The notes under the pieces: generated by a model | Database searches by the model: none | What the model saw: only the letters and a program-made list of their open reading frames with translations | Told to the model about the DNA's origin: nothing | Origin: Stenopsyche tienmushanensis | Lineage: Eukaryota; Arthropoda; Insecta; Trichoptera; Stenopsychidae | Assembly: GCA_008973525.1 (NCBI GenBank) | Contig: WACJ01000523.1 | Coordinates: 372,001-436,000, forward strand | Length of the DNA: 64,000 nt | Direction: 5' to 3' | In this document: positions 42,440 through 53,865 of the stretch, piece by piece | Position numbering within the stretch: the stretch's first letter is position 1 | Layout: every line of letters starts with the position of its first letter | Position numbers and translations under genes: made by a program

Positions 42440-43430
42440 TCAAGCACAACAAACTAGCGCTTAAACGTATGTCTCCGCGTTAATTCCTCATAATTATGAG
42501 TTGTAACAAGTAGGCCATGGGCAATTTGAGTCGCAAGTGCAAATAATTCATAGCCAACAATGGCGTCAATTGGCTCTGTAAGAAATTTAGCACCTCCAAC
42601 TGTGAAATTATAAACCTAATATCTACCAAAACTAATAAAATCCGTCACGGTTAAATAACGCATGGCATTGTGTTGAAGTTGCGGCGAAGTCAAATGTTGT
42701 TAAAACTCATATAGATGAGACGCGATCGCAAACTTTGCTACGCCAACTTGCATGAGATTCTCCGAAATCCAATAACTCATTCGAGCAGAAAATATTCTGC
42801 GGTATGGTAATGTAAATTCTGCATTTTATCTATTTGAACGCATAGAATTTATTTGTATTTGTTACTTTCACAATGTGGAATTTCCAAAACGTTTCATCAA
42901 ATTCACACCATTGCATACGATGGAAGCTTTATTCGATGTACACATTGAATTTTGATTTTTTTTACAGTATTCTAAAAATATACTGAGAGCTTTCTTTCAT
43001 CATTGCAAATTTAGGGTGCGGCAGGGATTTTTATTTTTGTATGAAAAAATGACTGCATAATGCAGACGTGTCCGCCAATGTGTTTCATGAACGAAGCATA
43101 TTTATAAAAATAAATATTTAAAAAAGAAGCAGATACGCCTATTATTATTACTCAATTGAAATTCCCTTATTATCAGTTTAGCACAATAAAAACCTTATTT
43201 AATCCATCAATTATCTTTGATGAATCTTAAAATTATAGATCAATTTTTCTAGTCGTCAATCATCCATTCTTTAAGTTATTAATTATGGCCTGCTGAATTA
43301 ATCGATGAATAGTCTGTATTCTCAACTATTAATTAGACTTTAGAATAAAGGTTAAAACAATTATTAAGACATTTAATTTACGAAAGAGCGTCAAAAATAA
43401 TAAACCAAACAACGCTCCTTTTTTCTTTAT
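42440..43430. other. AT-rich interval without recognisable genes
   Basis: No repeat match or coding frame found. Confidence 0.4.
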
Positions 43431-43439
43431 ATTATTATG

Positions 43440-43505
43440 ACATTTTCGATTAGTTTCATTTTTTTGTCACGTTTCAATTAAATTTTCAACGAAGTTTCAT
43501 AAACA
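43440..43505 (+). repeat. Fragment of piggyBac-like family D interior
   Basis: TTTCAATTAAATTTTCAACG and AAGTTTCATAAACA resemble 28225-28262. Confidence 0.3.
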
Positions 43506-43524
43506 TGTAGCTTGGGCAATTTAC

Positions 43525-43857
43525 CACCCCTGCATAGTAGCGCTATTAATCGGAGCAGATTTAATTCGCCAGATTAGCGACATCTTCCGTCTCTCTTCAG
43601 ATGCAGTGTGTTATTTTAACAGCGCCATCTCTTGCGATCCTACGGAGACATTACACCTGCATACCAACCGTATGTGCACCGTTGCCGGTTGGTTAGTGAC
43701 GCGCAGGAGGCGGGAGTCGGGATAGTCATCGATTAGCCTTGGCTGCGGGAGGTCGTCCTTCCTGCAGCCAGATCTCTCTCGCGTTTAGAATAAATATTTT
43801 TGTAGAGAAGAGAGCCTTTCAATTCGACGCCCATCTATTCCCTCACCCATCTCGTAG
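43525..43857 (+). mobile_element. Probable solo LTR (incomplete 3' end)
   Basis: The region is GC-richer than its flanks, starts with a TGCATAGTAGCGC-type sequence that is echoed in reverse at 12400-12510, and contains a polyadenylation word in TTTAGAATAAATATT (about 43784-43798) some 60 bases before the end. There is no gag, pol or primer site. A pogo-like MITE begins directly at its right edge, perhaps inserted into the LTR end. Confidence 0.45.
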
Positions 43858-43859
43858 TA

Positions 43860-43985
43860 CAGTCAACCCTTCTATTGCGTTGAGATAGGGACCAACAAGC
43901 GCAAGGAGGCATTTATCTTACATATTTACCCTTTTGTATGTAAAAGATGCCGCAAACCAAATTGACACTATAGGAAAGTTGGCTG
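43860..43985 (+). mobile_element. pogo/Tigger-like MITE (126 bp)
   Basis: TA at 43858-43859 and 43986-43987. The left end CAGTCAACCCTTCTATTGCG and the reverse complement of the right end, CAGCCAACTTTCCTATAGTG, are inverted repeats of the type seen at 40854. Non-coding. Confidence 0.65.
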
Positions 43986-44439
43986 TATTACATAGTGTCA
44001 TATGAAGATTCGGGATTTCAGTTAGTCAAAGAATGACCGTGATTGAGAAAGATTTTATGTTTTATGTTATTTTACAATATTTTACAAATTTGAAATTGAC
44101 AAATAGTCTTATTGTAAACTTTTACAATTGTAATATTGTAAATGTTATGGCGTTGTAATTCTCAGCCGACGAATTCCGCACGTTCATGTGATACACCCCA
44201 ATACTTAAACACGGTCAAATAACAAGAACATAGATTTATCATTATATTTATTACAGAAAAACAATCTATAGCACTCGACCACATTCTACAATAATGAAAA
44301 TCAAAGAACTGGAATGCACGATCAGCAATATTTTCCAGATATTGTCGCTTCTTAGACGGCAAATACAACAGTTATGCAGGAACGAAATCGAGACTATGGC
44401 ATTTCAACAAGCAAAATTAAACGTTTAATGCTACAAAAA

Positions 44440-44880
44440 TTCACATCGTTTCATCGGGCACGGAATGATGAGCAAACGACGACAGGCAGCGATGATCTCA
44501 GAATGGAGTGTCGATCGTGATGCAGAAGAGTCAGCATGCTTCTCCCATTACCATTGTTGAAATTATCTTCTTTCAATGGCATTTTTAAAAGCATGGGAAA
44601 TGATGAGCATCGATAGCATTGCTCCATTTAAAAGCTTCTGGGTAAAGTCGCCATCGTCTTTAAGAATGCGCTTCATTACGTTCCATTAAAGCCGCACTTC
44701 AACATTCTATCGGATCGTTGCGGCTGCTGGAGCTGTTCCGACTCTTCGATTGTGGGCCAATTATTATCCTCGGCGATTTTTATTGACGCTGAAGACGCAC
44801 ATTCACCGTGGAGTGTCGTCGGATGGCTTCAAAAATGACGGGCGCGAGCTTAGGAAGAACGAAAATATACGAATCCGTTC
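44440..44880. other. GC-richer unique block, no gene recognised
   Basis: No open frame exceeds chance. Words such as GGCGATTTTTATTGACG and CATTAAAGCCGC occur. Regulatory candidate only. Confidence 0.25.
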
Positions 44881-45459
44881 TTGTGTACACTATAATACGT
44901 GACTAGCAATAATCTTCTGGAGTGACCCTAATTCAGAGATCCTCAATGCTGGCTGCCAGCTTTGTTTACACGAAAGTTTCTTTTATTTGAAACGAAACAA
45001 AAAACTGAACAAAGGCTTACCAAATAAAGGGCAATGAAAAAATAATAGAGTACTCATTCTGCGGTCGATGTGTTCATAGGACAAAACGCGCTTGGGTTCA
45101 AATTTCTCTCATTTGAATTCTGATGCAATTCGTATGGTGTTAATTTAGAGAAGAAAAACCTTATTTCAAATAGATTTGAATGAAAATAGCACTGAGAGAG
45201 AGAAGATGAATTCAACATTCAGCATGCCTTAATTGATCATTCATTACACAACATCAAAGGACAATTGAATTCGGACTTGGATATGAAAATCTAAGCAGCA
45301 TTCGTCTCATAGATCATGAATCATGAGTATTTGGTTGTGCGAATATGCGTCCATAGAGAATGAGAGGGTGCGATTTCCGCGTCTGAACAACGTGGCCCCC
45401 AACGTAAATCAACCAACTCAGCGACCCGTTTACCCCGAAATCTTGCGAAAAAATTCACG

Positions 45460-45560
45460 AATATTGTGTGCAAAGCACTATCAATATCAACAGTGTTAAG
45501 GTTTATTTATTGATATACAAGCTTCATTCGCGTTGCGCGGTCCTGAGAGAAAAATGAATA
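45460..45560 (+). repeat. Dispersed repeat C, copy abutting family A
   Basis: AATATCAACAGTGTTAAGG and TTCGCGTTGCGCGGTCCTGA followed by GAGAAAAATG. Family A starts six bases after this copy ends, suggesting insertion into or beside it. Confidence 0.5.
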
Positions 45561-45566
45561 AAAATA

Positions 45567-46409
45567 CACTCAAACTTCTTTTTGTAAGATTTTTTTGTGC
45601 GATTTCGAAGTTATGCGGTTTTTTAAGCAGTTTTTTCTTTTTTTAAAATTTCATAAAGAGATATTTTGGATAAAATACGAAATAAATCATCAATTCTAAC
45701 CGAAATTTGGAAAAAAATTATAATTTGGGACTGTGTGAAATCATATTGCATCTGCTATCGCTGAATTGCGACCACGCCCTTTATTCTAGTTTAGATTTTT
45801 GAAACTCGGCCGGTCCTACCATAATAAAATCTTTTAACGCGTTTTTCTCAAAACTACTTTTTTTAACACGGTTGACATCATAGTTTAAATATTCCTATCA
45901 GATTTATGTCAAAATTTATTTTTTAACTATTTAAAAATAAAATTAAAACTGCGACACAATAAGACCAAAAAATTACAAAAAAATGTTTCTAAACAATCGC
46001 CATTTTGTGATTTTTTTGAATTAGGGACTATAGTGACATCTTTACTGATTAGGAATTATATTTTTGGAAAGAGAAAATCTACACAAAACAATGATGACAC
46101 ATTGACACTGGGTATGCTATTTCTTCCGAAAAAGAGTGATTTTGAGTCAGAAATCCTTAAAATTTTACTAATGATGCAAAACATTCTTTAAATTTTACCA
46201 AAAATGTTATTTTTTATTGCCTTATTGTTTTCCCGTTTTTTTTTAATTAACTTTTTTTGTGCGATTTTTGATATATTTTATATAGCTGTTTCAAAGTTAT
46301 GCGGTTTTTAAAATCCATGGAACGCATCTTCACTTTTTCTATGTAAGTCATAGCTTTTCTTGTGCGATTTTCCGCGGAACGCATCTACCGCATAAAAAAA
46401 AGGTTTAAG
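45567..46409 (+). mobile_element. Family A MITE, longest complete copy (843 bp)
   Basis: TA at 45565-45566 and 46410-46411. Left end CACTCAAACTTC, right end (reverse complement) CTTAAACCTTTTT. The left subterminal motif GTGCGATTTCGAAGTTATGC recurs near the right end as GTGCGATTTTTGATATATTT...TTTCAAAGTTATGCGG, then GTGCGATTTTCCGCGGAACG, ATCTACCGCATAAA. The interior has AACTACTTTTTTTAACACGG and ACATCATAGTTTAAAT. No coding frame of note. Confidence 0.8.
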
Positions 46410-46599
46410 TATACAGCATGTACACATTAAACCCACTCTCACTAATCAAAAGGTTAAGCTTTACATACAAGCGTTCCCATTACTTTGTAATAGAACCGTC
46501 CATAAATATTCAAAATTTAATAATACCGTAATAACGGTCCAAGAGCATTAATTCGTACATAAATAACAGATGGCAGCACGTGGAATCAATTAGCTTTCG

Positions 46600-46900
46600 A
46601 TCGAAGCAAATAAAGGAAAGTCGATACATAAGATCGGCGCGAAGATCAATTAGTAAATATAACTCGGACCACGGTCAGATCTACCGGTTCCATCTTCATC
46701 GATAAAAATGCTAATGCGGACGTACTCATTTTTTCTTCTTCCACTAACAAGGCGATAATTCAAAATCGATGACGATCATTACGCTCAGATTAGAGAGAAA
46801 AAATCGAGAAATTACGAAAAAAAACATGTTTTTCGACGACGTCTATAATGAACGACCTTCGGATGCCGATGTTGAAGTTTGTCATAATTTAAAACGTAAA
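46600..46900. other. Unique interval, no gene recognised
   Basis: GC-richer words with GATCGGCGCGAAGATC (imperfect palindrome) at about 46632. Nothing else to assign. Confidence 0.25.
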
Positions 46901-46968
46901 GCACTATTTATGTGCTGCTCCTAAAAGAGCTTTAACTTCAGTTTCAGCTTTAACTCGTTCAGCTTTAA

Positions 46969-47080
46969 CTCTTTCATTGCTAAGATGCACTATTAATACT
47001 CTGACGCACAGAAATGACTCGTATTTGGGCATTTTGGAGTCATTAATGAGCCAATCGACGATATATCGTCGCTTAGCACT
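46969..47080 (+). mobile_element. Small piggyBac-like MITE (112 bp)
   Basis: TTAA at 46965-46968 and 47081-47084. The inner ends CTCTTTCATTGCTAAGATG and, reversed, AGTGCTAAGCGACG share TGCTAAG. The interior ACTCTGACGCACAGAAATGA is shared with 14512-14540. CGACGATATATCGTCG near the right end is a perfect palindrome. Confidence 0.45.
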
Positions 47081-47139
47081 TTAAGCTTTAACACTCAATA
47101 TAAACATGATTTCGATTCATATCACAACGTATATTCGGC

Positions 47140-47570
47140 TAGATTGCTCCGAGAACTAGAATTTAGCCTCTCGGCCATTGAAGGACCTTCATTTTTCGGG
47201 CGAGAGAAACAAAATCAAAGAAAGAGTGATCGTGGCCGGTCGCGACAAAGGCCCCCCAGACGAATCTGAAAGAGAATGATGATGAGCAATTTAAAAGAGT
47301 CGAGATTTAAAAAGTCGTTAGGTAAATGAGAAGTTTGAATTGTTAAAAAGGCAGAACGAAAGCTCTCGCTCTCGGGCTGAATAGACCCCGACCACTTAAA
47401 GGGATCGAGCTTTTGCGCATTAAAATTTTAATCAACGGTCATTAGAAGGTTGACGAAACGCATTAAACTTTCAGGTTGTAAATTTAGTACGGCGTTTCTG
47501 TGCGCCGATGTAATTAAGAGTTTCGCATCGTTTTTCAACGCGAAAGAAATTTCGGACAGTTTGACATGTG
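47140..47570. other. Unique GC-richer island
   Basis: No domain in any frame. CATTAAA/TTTAATG words at 47420-47470. Candidate regulatory block. Confidence 0.25.
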
Positions 47571-48370
47571 AAAAATGGTGCTAAGGAACAAAATAAATAT
47601 TTAAAAAATCCGCAAGGTCAGTTTACATTTTTTTACGTTTATGAAATGCATAAATTACGTGTGCTTCGGGCAACGCATGACTTTCAATAAACGAGGTCGG
47701 CTCAAACTAATAAAAATAGCATCTCAACGGCGAAAAACAAATTTCATCCCCTATACACCATCGACAATAAGTTTAGAAACGCTTCGTATTTTTACAATTA
47801 ACTGTTGCAAATCATTTTTTATGACTATTTTCGATAATAAAGCCCTTTTAAATCATAATTTTGAGAAAAAATGCCGATTTTTTAATTTTATTTTATGATA
47901 AAATCAACCAAATTAAGTATCGCGATTCGTATCATGCGTCATTAAACTACGAAATAAAGGCTTTTTAATCAGGAGTATTGCTAAAAAATTAAGATTTTCA
48001 TCAAAGCGGTGTATTATTAATTAAAAAGCATTAGGAGACTGGGTCTTTGAACGACAGAAAAAGACCGGACCACCCAAAATCTAATTTTGTATCTTTCATT
48101 GAAAATTGACATCTTGCAGCTTTGAAAAGTGAATGATGAACTATATAATTTATTGCGTGTGCATAAAGCCAAAACCTAAATTAAGCAAAACGGACTGCTC
48201 TCAAAGCCAAAAACATAAAAAAAGAACAAGAAAATTAATTAAAAAATATTACTTGAAAATACTTCCAACGTGAATATTAGGGCAAAAATTCGCATTCCAG
48301 TAAGATGATCCCATTTTTAAACTACAAGAATACTAGAAAGATTTATCAAGTGATTGCGTTTTTAATTGTT

Positions 48371-48628
48371 GGTGCGAGTTTCCGCTGAAAATCGCACAAA
48401 AAATCTATGACTTACACAGAAAAAGTAAAGATGTGTTCCATGGATTTTAAAAATCGCATAACTTTGAAACTGCTATATAAAATATATCAAAAATCGCATA
48501 AAAAAAGTTAATAAAAAAACAGGAAAACAATAGAGCATTTAAAAAATAGCATTTTTGGTAACATTTAAAGGACGTCTTGCATCATTGGTAAAATTTTAAG
48601 ACCAGACATTTTACCAGACATTCAAATG
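48371..48628 (-). mobile_element. Family A MITE, inverted, internally deleted
   Basis: TTCCGCTGAAAATCGCACAA, GTGTTCCATGGATTTTAAAA, ATCGCATAACTTTGAAACTG and ATATATCAAAAATCGCATAA are the right-end block in reverse. The copy ends CATTCAAATG before TA (48629-48630), equivalent to the family's left end. The long interior is missing. Confidence 0.6.
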
Positions 48629-48644
48629 TACATATTCTTTTTAA

Positions 48645-48987
48645 AACCATTACTTGCGGGAGCAGATAATTATCTGTCCTTCGTAAATACTACAAGTCAA
48701 AAATGGAGGATATAAAAAATATATTAATATATTTCATGTCCGTGTATATTTTTAAAGTATACACAGGGCAAAAAGTATTAAAGGGCTACATGGGTTTTAA
48801 AATTTAAATCATTTTTTTTAAATTATAATAACCAACAGTACAAAATATCAAGAAAATTTCTCGTAAGTTGTAGCTTTAACTAAATAAAAAAGCGTAAAGG
48901 ATAATTTATTATACAAATCGTGTTGCGTGACCTTTATACCCCCGCGTTCAATGCATAGCGAGCCAAATCAACCCCGCAAGTAAAGTG
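48645..48987 (+). mobile_element. piggyBac-type MITE, complete (343 bp)
   Basis: TTAA at 48641-48644 and 48988-48991. The left end AACCATTACTTGCGGGAGC and the reverse complement of the right end, CACTTTACTTGCGGGGTTG, share TTACTTGCGGG. AT-rich and non-coding. It starts about 10 bases after the family A copy ends. Confidence 0.75.
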
Positions 48988-49234
48988 TTAATTACTAATA
49001 AAGATAAGGAATAATATATTGGGGTGATTTTCTAAATCTTCAGTTTAGAAGCTCATATCTGATAATAATAAAGATGTTACGTCCATTTTATGGCCGTTAA
49101 ATTATTGGATCATCCCTTTTTTTTAATGAATCAATAAAAGGCCTTTTTTAAATTTTATTACAAGATATTTCAAGATCGCAATCAGTGAAATTATTTGATG
49201 CGATTAATTCGGGCTTCAAAACAAATTTTGGCGT

Positions 49235-49502
49235 ATTTTCCATGGCGTAATTATGAAGGTAGTCTCAGAAGTACCTGATGCTATATCACATATTGACTGA
49301 AAATTTGGACATGAGAAAGCTGTGCGCAATATGATTGCCGCGTTTGTTCACAACGGAATGGATGGTTATTTTGAGGAGCTCCGCGGTTTTCACTATATAC
49401 ACCACTGGGATAAACGTTTCGAGCTGAAAAGAGACTATGTTAAGAAATAAGTATGTATGTGTGTTTTCTTTATTAGATCGGGTACTTCTGGGACTACCCT
49501 CG
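49235..49502 (+). mobile_element. Mariner relic with intact 3' end, internally deleted
   Basis: Shares with 41190-41250 the DNA for ILTENLDMRKLCA. After LPRLFTTE the frame jumps directly to FEELRGFHYIHHWDKRFELK and DYVKK then stop (49448-49450), the C-terminal end of a mariner transposase (FEDLxxxHYxxGIxxLxxRW...GDYVEK-like). The whole catalytic core is deleted. The 3' UTR ends GGGTACTTCTGGGACTACCC, then TCG before TA (49503-49504). Confidence 0.7.
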
Positions 49503-49969
49503 TATTATATATACAGAATAACCAATGTGCTGTGAAAATTGAGGGACGTCAAAATGTTTACATCAGTATTTTCACGATGGAAGAGCAAAATGCTAAAAAT
49601 GACAAACATGACACACGCCAATTTGGTTCAATATTTATTTTGTATTTACAATGGCAATTTGGTGCTATTTTTACAATTGTATGCAGGGCAATTTTAGCGA
49701 GTTTTCAATGCTGGGTGCGATTTTGTTTATCCGTTCTTATCTACTCGAGGGCAGGGCTATCATAAGGTGACAACGTAATGAGCTATAAAATCAGTTTGGA
49801 TGAATGAATAATTGTAAAAATATTGAATCGATTTATAGGATCTTGGTCAGACCTTTGAGATATTAAGAATGAAGATTTGCCGACGAAGCAGTCTATTTAT
49901 TTATTTGAGTTGATATTTCAAGATTTATCAATTGATATCGATTTGTATTTAGTCTACAAGATGGACTTT

Positions 49970-50177
49970 TAAACACGAGATCATTTCACAATGGATGGAT
50001 TCGTCAATGAGCAAAATTGTCGTATCTGGACTGATGTATACTACAACCACTGTTTGGTGTATATTTTGGGAAATTGTTGAATGTGTTTGGGCCACATTTG
50101 TTCGAAGATGGTATTGGAAATACTGTTACTGTGTGATACCAATCAATGTTGAGTGAGCTTTTATGTCCACAATTGAA
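49970..50177 (+). pseudogene. Tc1/mariner transposase relic interrupted by repeat B
   Basis: HFTMDGFVNEQNCRIW matches the first catalytic region (HFxLxGYVNKQNCRIW) of the mariner-related group that also has WFQQDGATCHTA. Farther on, GPHLFEDGIGNTVTV and, after a stop, QSMLSELLCPQLNH. At 50178 repeat B begins. Downstream words of the family (CGTCACATTTGGATGACCC, 50777-50795) reappear after B, as they follow directly in the relic at 30780-30930. Confidence 0.65.
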
Positions 50178-50671
50178 TCATTGATGTGGCTGCTGAGACA
50201 CGGACTAAAACTCGCAAAATTCCCGATTCCTCGACAAATTATTTATTTCCGTCGCTGTAGATTAATACTTATATACTATTATACTTTGATGTGATTCGTA
50301 ATTGTATTACGGAGCAATATAAAAATTCTGAAGCCCGTATCTATTATATTTCATATCGATATTCCCATTATTAGAGTCGAGGTGTAGTAAATACATCACC
50401 GGTAGGGAAAGATTAACATAAAAATTTAAAAAATATATATGTACTTTATATATATGTGTACATAGATTAGACAGTCACTGCCCTTAGGAGAGGTGTACGA
50501 TTTCTGTTAGATAAAAATTTCAATCCCGATTTTTTCGGGTTTACGTTTACTAATCCCGGGATTCATGAGCACCTAAAACTGTCCGGGATCCCGGGATTGG
50601 ATTCCCTAATTGGGCCGTTTTTTTTTTTAAGAATACGGTGGATGCATTAAAATATCCCACTTCTGACACCA
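50178..50671 (-). mobile_element. Repeat B, copy 4, nested in a mariner relic, ending in a primer site
   Basis: CTGCTGAGACACGGACTAAA at the left, GTGTAGTAAATACATCACCG in the middle, GATCCCGGGATTGGATTCCC then a T-run, then TCCCACTTCTGACACCA at 50655-50671. As at 31945, the primer-binding sequence faces left. A possible LTR follows to about 50755 (GCGTTGCGTCGCGTCCACC). Confidence 0.55.
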
Positions 50672-50929
50672 GCGTTGCGTCGCGTCCACCTGACGTGCGC
50701 TTAGCAACCTGTGTCGCTAGTCGCTCATCCTCGTCAACGATAGAAACACACAATAATGATTGAATAAATATCCAGGCGTCACATTTGGATGACCCTATAC
50801 AAAATAGTCATAAAAATTAAATCGGTATGATAATCTTTTACAGCCAAAGCGAAGGTAGAAATTTCACCTAAATTTTTATATTCTTAAAGTGTTCGCCTTA
50901 ATCCGTTCTCGGATTAAATATGCCCTCGT

Positions 50930-51590
50930 ATAACAATTTTATTTGACTTGGTCAACTGCTACGTGATTACCCTTTTGAGCACAAAATCGGTAGTTTTTCT
51001 GGATCGGCGAAACAAGCCCGCAGGAGCCGATTTAAATCGGGGCCATTGAAACAAAAATGAACGGCGGCGCGGATATTGAAGAAATGATTTTGATTTATGG
51101 AGCACTTACATTCATCTTCTTGTCATTGTTCGGATCAAAACAACGTCCCACTCGCCATGATGGATGTGCGAAAAGGGAATAGATCTTCCAGGCTAACCCT
51201 TTCATGAGCAATTACATTCTGGACATTTGAGAAATTACTCCGATGACATTGCCACGTCTTGCCCAAACAAATGTCTCCGATTTTAAATTGTACTTTTTAA
51301 AGCTTGACCCGAAAGCGAGCCCTGTGCGTCGGACGATGAAATTTATTCCGGGGCTGGAGGCGTTTTATTACCATAAATATATTGCCGATGACAGCTCATA
51401 GTTTCTGGTCATGGGGCTGAGCAAAGAGTTAATGTACAGTGAAATGAAGATAGATCCAAACGGAAGATATTACTTCACTTGCTTGACAAATAGACATAAA
51501 TCTTCCTTCGATGTTGGTAGATGTATCGCCCCGTTCTAATTCTGCCATGAACGCTCCAAATTATACACCCAGCCGAAAAGTAATTACGTT
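50930..51590. other. Unique GC-richer island
   Basis: Contains TTTTATTACCATAAATATAT (51363-51382), GATTTATGGAG and GACATAAATC, all CATAAA/TTTATG words of the kind bound by Abd-B/Caudal-type homeodomains. It also contains the small frame described next. Candidate enhancer. Confidence 0.3.
51057..51182 (+). CDS. Small ORF with a membrane-like segment (41 aa)
   Basis: An ATG in a good context (ACAAAAATGA) opens 41 codons to TAG at 51180-51182. MNGGADIEE is followed by the hydrophobic stretch MILIYGALTFIFLSLFG, then a basic, hydrophilic tail (SKQRPTRHDGCAKRE). The layout, short acidic N-terminus, one transmembrane-like helix and basic C-terminus, is that of many micropeptides. I do not recognise it. 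It sits in a GC-richer unique island. No TATA box or splice evidence. Chance remains quite possible at this length. Confidence 0.25.
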   Translation: MNGGADIEEMILIYGALTFIFLSLFGSKQRPTRHDGCAKRE

Positions 51591-51599
51591 TCGCTATTG

Positions 51600-52130
51600 A
51601 ATTAAGCAATATAACATTATTCAACCTAAATTAATGGAAATATGCGACCTTCATTACAATTATAATCTTCGGCATCAAACTCAAATCATTTTTTGTAAGA
51701 AATTTTGGATTTACGATCCAAGAGTAACTAAGAGATTTAGACACTCCAAAGCTTAGACGTTTCAAGAATCCAAAGAAATTTCTAAAATTCTAATTATTTA
51801 CGGAATTATAGCCATTTTAGTGAGGCTCCAACTAAACCGATCTTTTTCAAAATTACTTTTTTCAACACGGTTGACATAATATCTCAAGTTATAATCAACA
51901 GATTTACTTCAAATTTAATATAAATATTTTTTATATATTATTCTATTGTTTGTACCAGTTTTATGTCAAAAATATATTTTTAACTATTAAAAAAAAAATT
52001 AAAACTGAAAAAATAAAAATAAAAAATGATTTTTTTTAAAACAGTCCCAATTTTGTGATTATAAAATTAATTTTAGTCATTGAGGTAGAGACGATAGCAA
52101 CATTTTTACTCATTAAGAATATTTTTTTAT
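51600..52130 (+). mobile_element. Family A internal segment, ends missing (about 51765-52110)
   Basis: TTACGGAATTATAGCCATTT, TTACTTTTTTCAACACGG, TTGACATAATATCTCAAGTT and CAGTTTTATGTCAAAAATAT match other family A interiors (45850-46000; 40160-40320 reversed). Neither end is recognised. 51600-51760 is unassigned. Confidence 0.45.
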
Positions 52131-52659
52131 TTTAAATAATTAAAAAGGTTTGAAATTATGTCAATCAGAATACGCTCATTTTTTACCCCATACACTTTAC
52201 CAACATTTTAAAATTTAATTATTATTTTTTTGTATATTCTGAAAATGTCGTTAAACATCCCTATTTTTAAAACAATTTACAATAGCTATGGACATTCAGC
52301 AATTTGTATCAATTAATAGCATACAGTAAGTGCAATGATCCAAATATCAAACCTAATTAAAGCTTTTCGAGAGCTATAATGAATTGTTCCTCGTCGGTCT
52401 TCTTATTTAGCTGTCTCTTGGGAGTTCTGTGGCTAATTGCTTTGAATGATCTTGCAGTATTTATTCTATACATCTTGTTGCTATTTTAAAAGCAATCATC
52501 GACAGTGAACTTAAAATAATTATTATACACTATCAATATAACATCAGATTGCATTTATAATATCCAAACATACACAATATGTTCATGCTTTATCATATTA
52601 GGAATTATAAAAATTATGAAATTTATTTTATTTTGTTGGTTTTATTATAAAAATGAGCA

Positions 52660-52940
52660 AACATACAAACATTGATTTTTATAAATAAGATACCTATATT
52701 ATTTGAGAAAATGCAAACAATAAGTTGGCAAAGTTTAATCGCAATCGAATGAACGGTATGGGAGCGCATTAAATACGGACAAACAAACATTTATTTTTAT
52801 ATATTAGACTATGCCTATGTTACTTGCAAAATTCTTAGCAATATGTGGACGAAGTTTTATTGCAATCCGATGAATGGTATGGCAGCGCATTTCGAACGAA
52901 CAAAACCCAATTCATTTTTATAAATTAGATAAATAAAAAA
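52660..52940 (+). repeat. Tandem repeat (about 118-121 bp, 2.3 units) resembling RTE-type tails
   Basis: Unit words: CAAACATT(G/T)ATTTTTATA, AGATACCTAT or AGACTATGCC, CAATCGAATGAACGGTATGG or CAATCCGATGAATGGTATGG, AGCGCATT. The block ends TTCATTTTTATAAATTAGAT. The string CATTCATTTTTATA-TTAGAT is typical of the 3' ends of insect RTE-clade retroelements as I remember them. Two and a bit units in tandem suggest repeat expansion of such a tail. Confidence 0.5.
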
Positions 52941-52984
52941 ATGAGTAGATATCCTAATAAGAAAATTCATATGTATAAATCAAG

Positions 52985-53105
52985 AATATTTAGACGTGTA
53001 GGGGTACCTTTACAGCACGACTGCCATCGATATACGAGCGTATGATGAGACGCAATACTGAATTTCAGTACGCAAACATACACATACCGCATTTATACGA
53101 GTAAA
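52985..53105 (-). repeat. Dispersed repeat O, inverted copy
   Basis: TTTAGACGTGTAGGGGTACC is the reverse complement of 6214-6235. CGCAAACATACACATACCGC corresponds to 6160-6180. Confidence 0.5.
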
Positions 53106-53449
53106 TTTTATGAAAAATGAAACGTTGCTTTCTTCCAATGCAAAATTGCTCGTTTCAATAATTCAATTGAAGGGTTTTTCAATATTTTACCCATTCACAA
53201 ATTGTGAATCAATATCATAAATATATATTAGGTATGGAAAGAATAAGTCAATTAAGGGTAAAATGTCCAACCCCTAAACTGACGCAGAATACATGAAAAA
53301 TTATATGCTTTTATGATCAAGGCTGGATTACGAACAAGGTTACTAAGACCATATAAAAACGTACACGATAAGTTTTAACCATAAATAGATATCAATGGGG
53401 ATTTTGAAAATTTACAGGATGTTCTTAAGATCAAGACGACGCTTAAAAT

Positions 53450-53865
53450 TTTATGATGACCTATTGAAATCTTTTGAGGAATCGTTCAAGTGACTCATCT
53501 TCATGATCTGATAAATAAGTCTAAAAGGTTTGGTATTCGAAGAACCGGGTGCCGCACGAACTATCCTCAAATAATAAAAAAAAACAGCAACATGCGCATT
53601 TATTTGCTTACACAATATGAAGAGTCATAACCGCCGATGAGAAGTTTATAGTTTATGACAATGCTTTTCGCAAAATGAAACACCGGTTCCAAGTCCTAAG
53701 CTAGGATTAACACTTCGAAAGGTCCTCCTCTGCATCTGGTGGGATGTTTGCGCCACTTTGAATTATTACAACCAGGTGAAACGATTACTGCAGATATTTA
53801 TTATCAACAATTGAATGGATTCAACCAGGAGCTGATAGAAAAACCTCCAATTTAAGAGAATAATT
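53450..53865 (+). pseudogene. Mariner transposase relic (linker to first part of catalytic core)
   Basis: KRFGIRRTGCRTNYPQ is a decayed form of the GxVxRFxxWVPHEL linker. ADEKFIVYDNAFRKMK fits TGDEKWIVYxNxxRKRSW, the first catalytic Asp block (D retained). CIWWD and, one frame on, ELLQPGETITADIYYQQLN, then ELIEKPP match the stretch leading to the second Asp block. The second and third catalytic Asp are missing. Multiple frameshifts. Confidence 0.75.
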
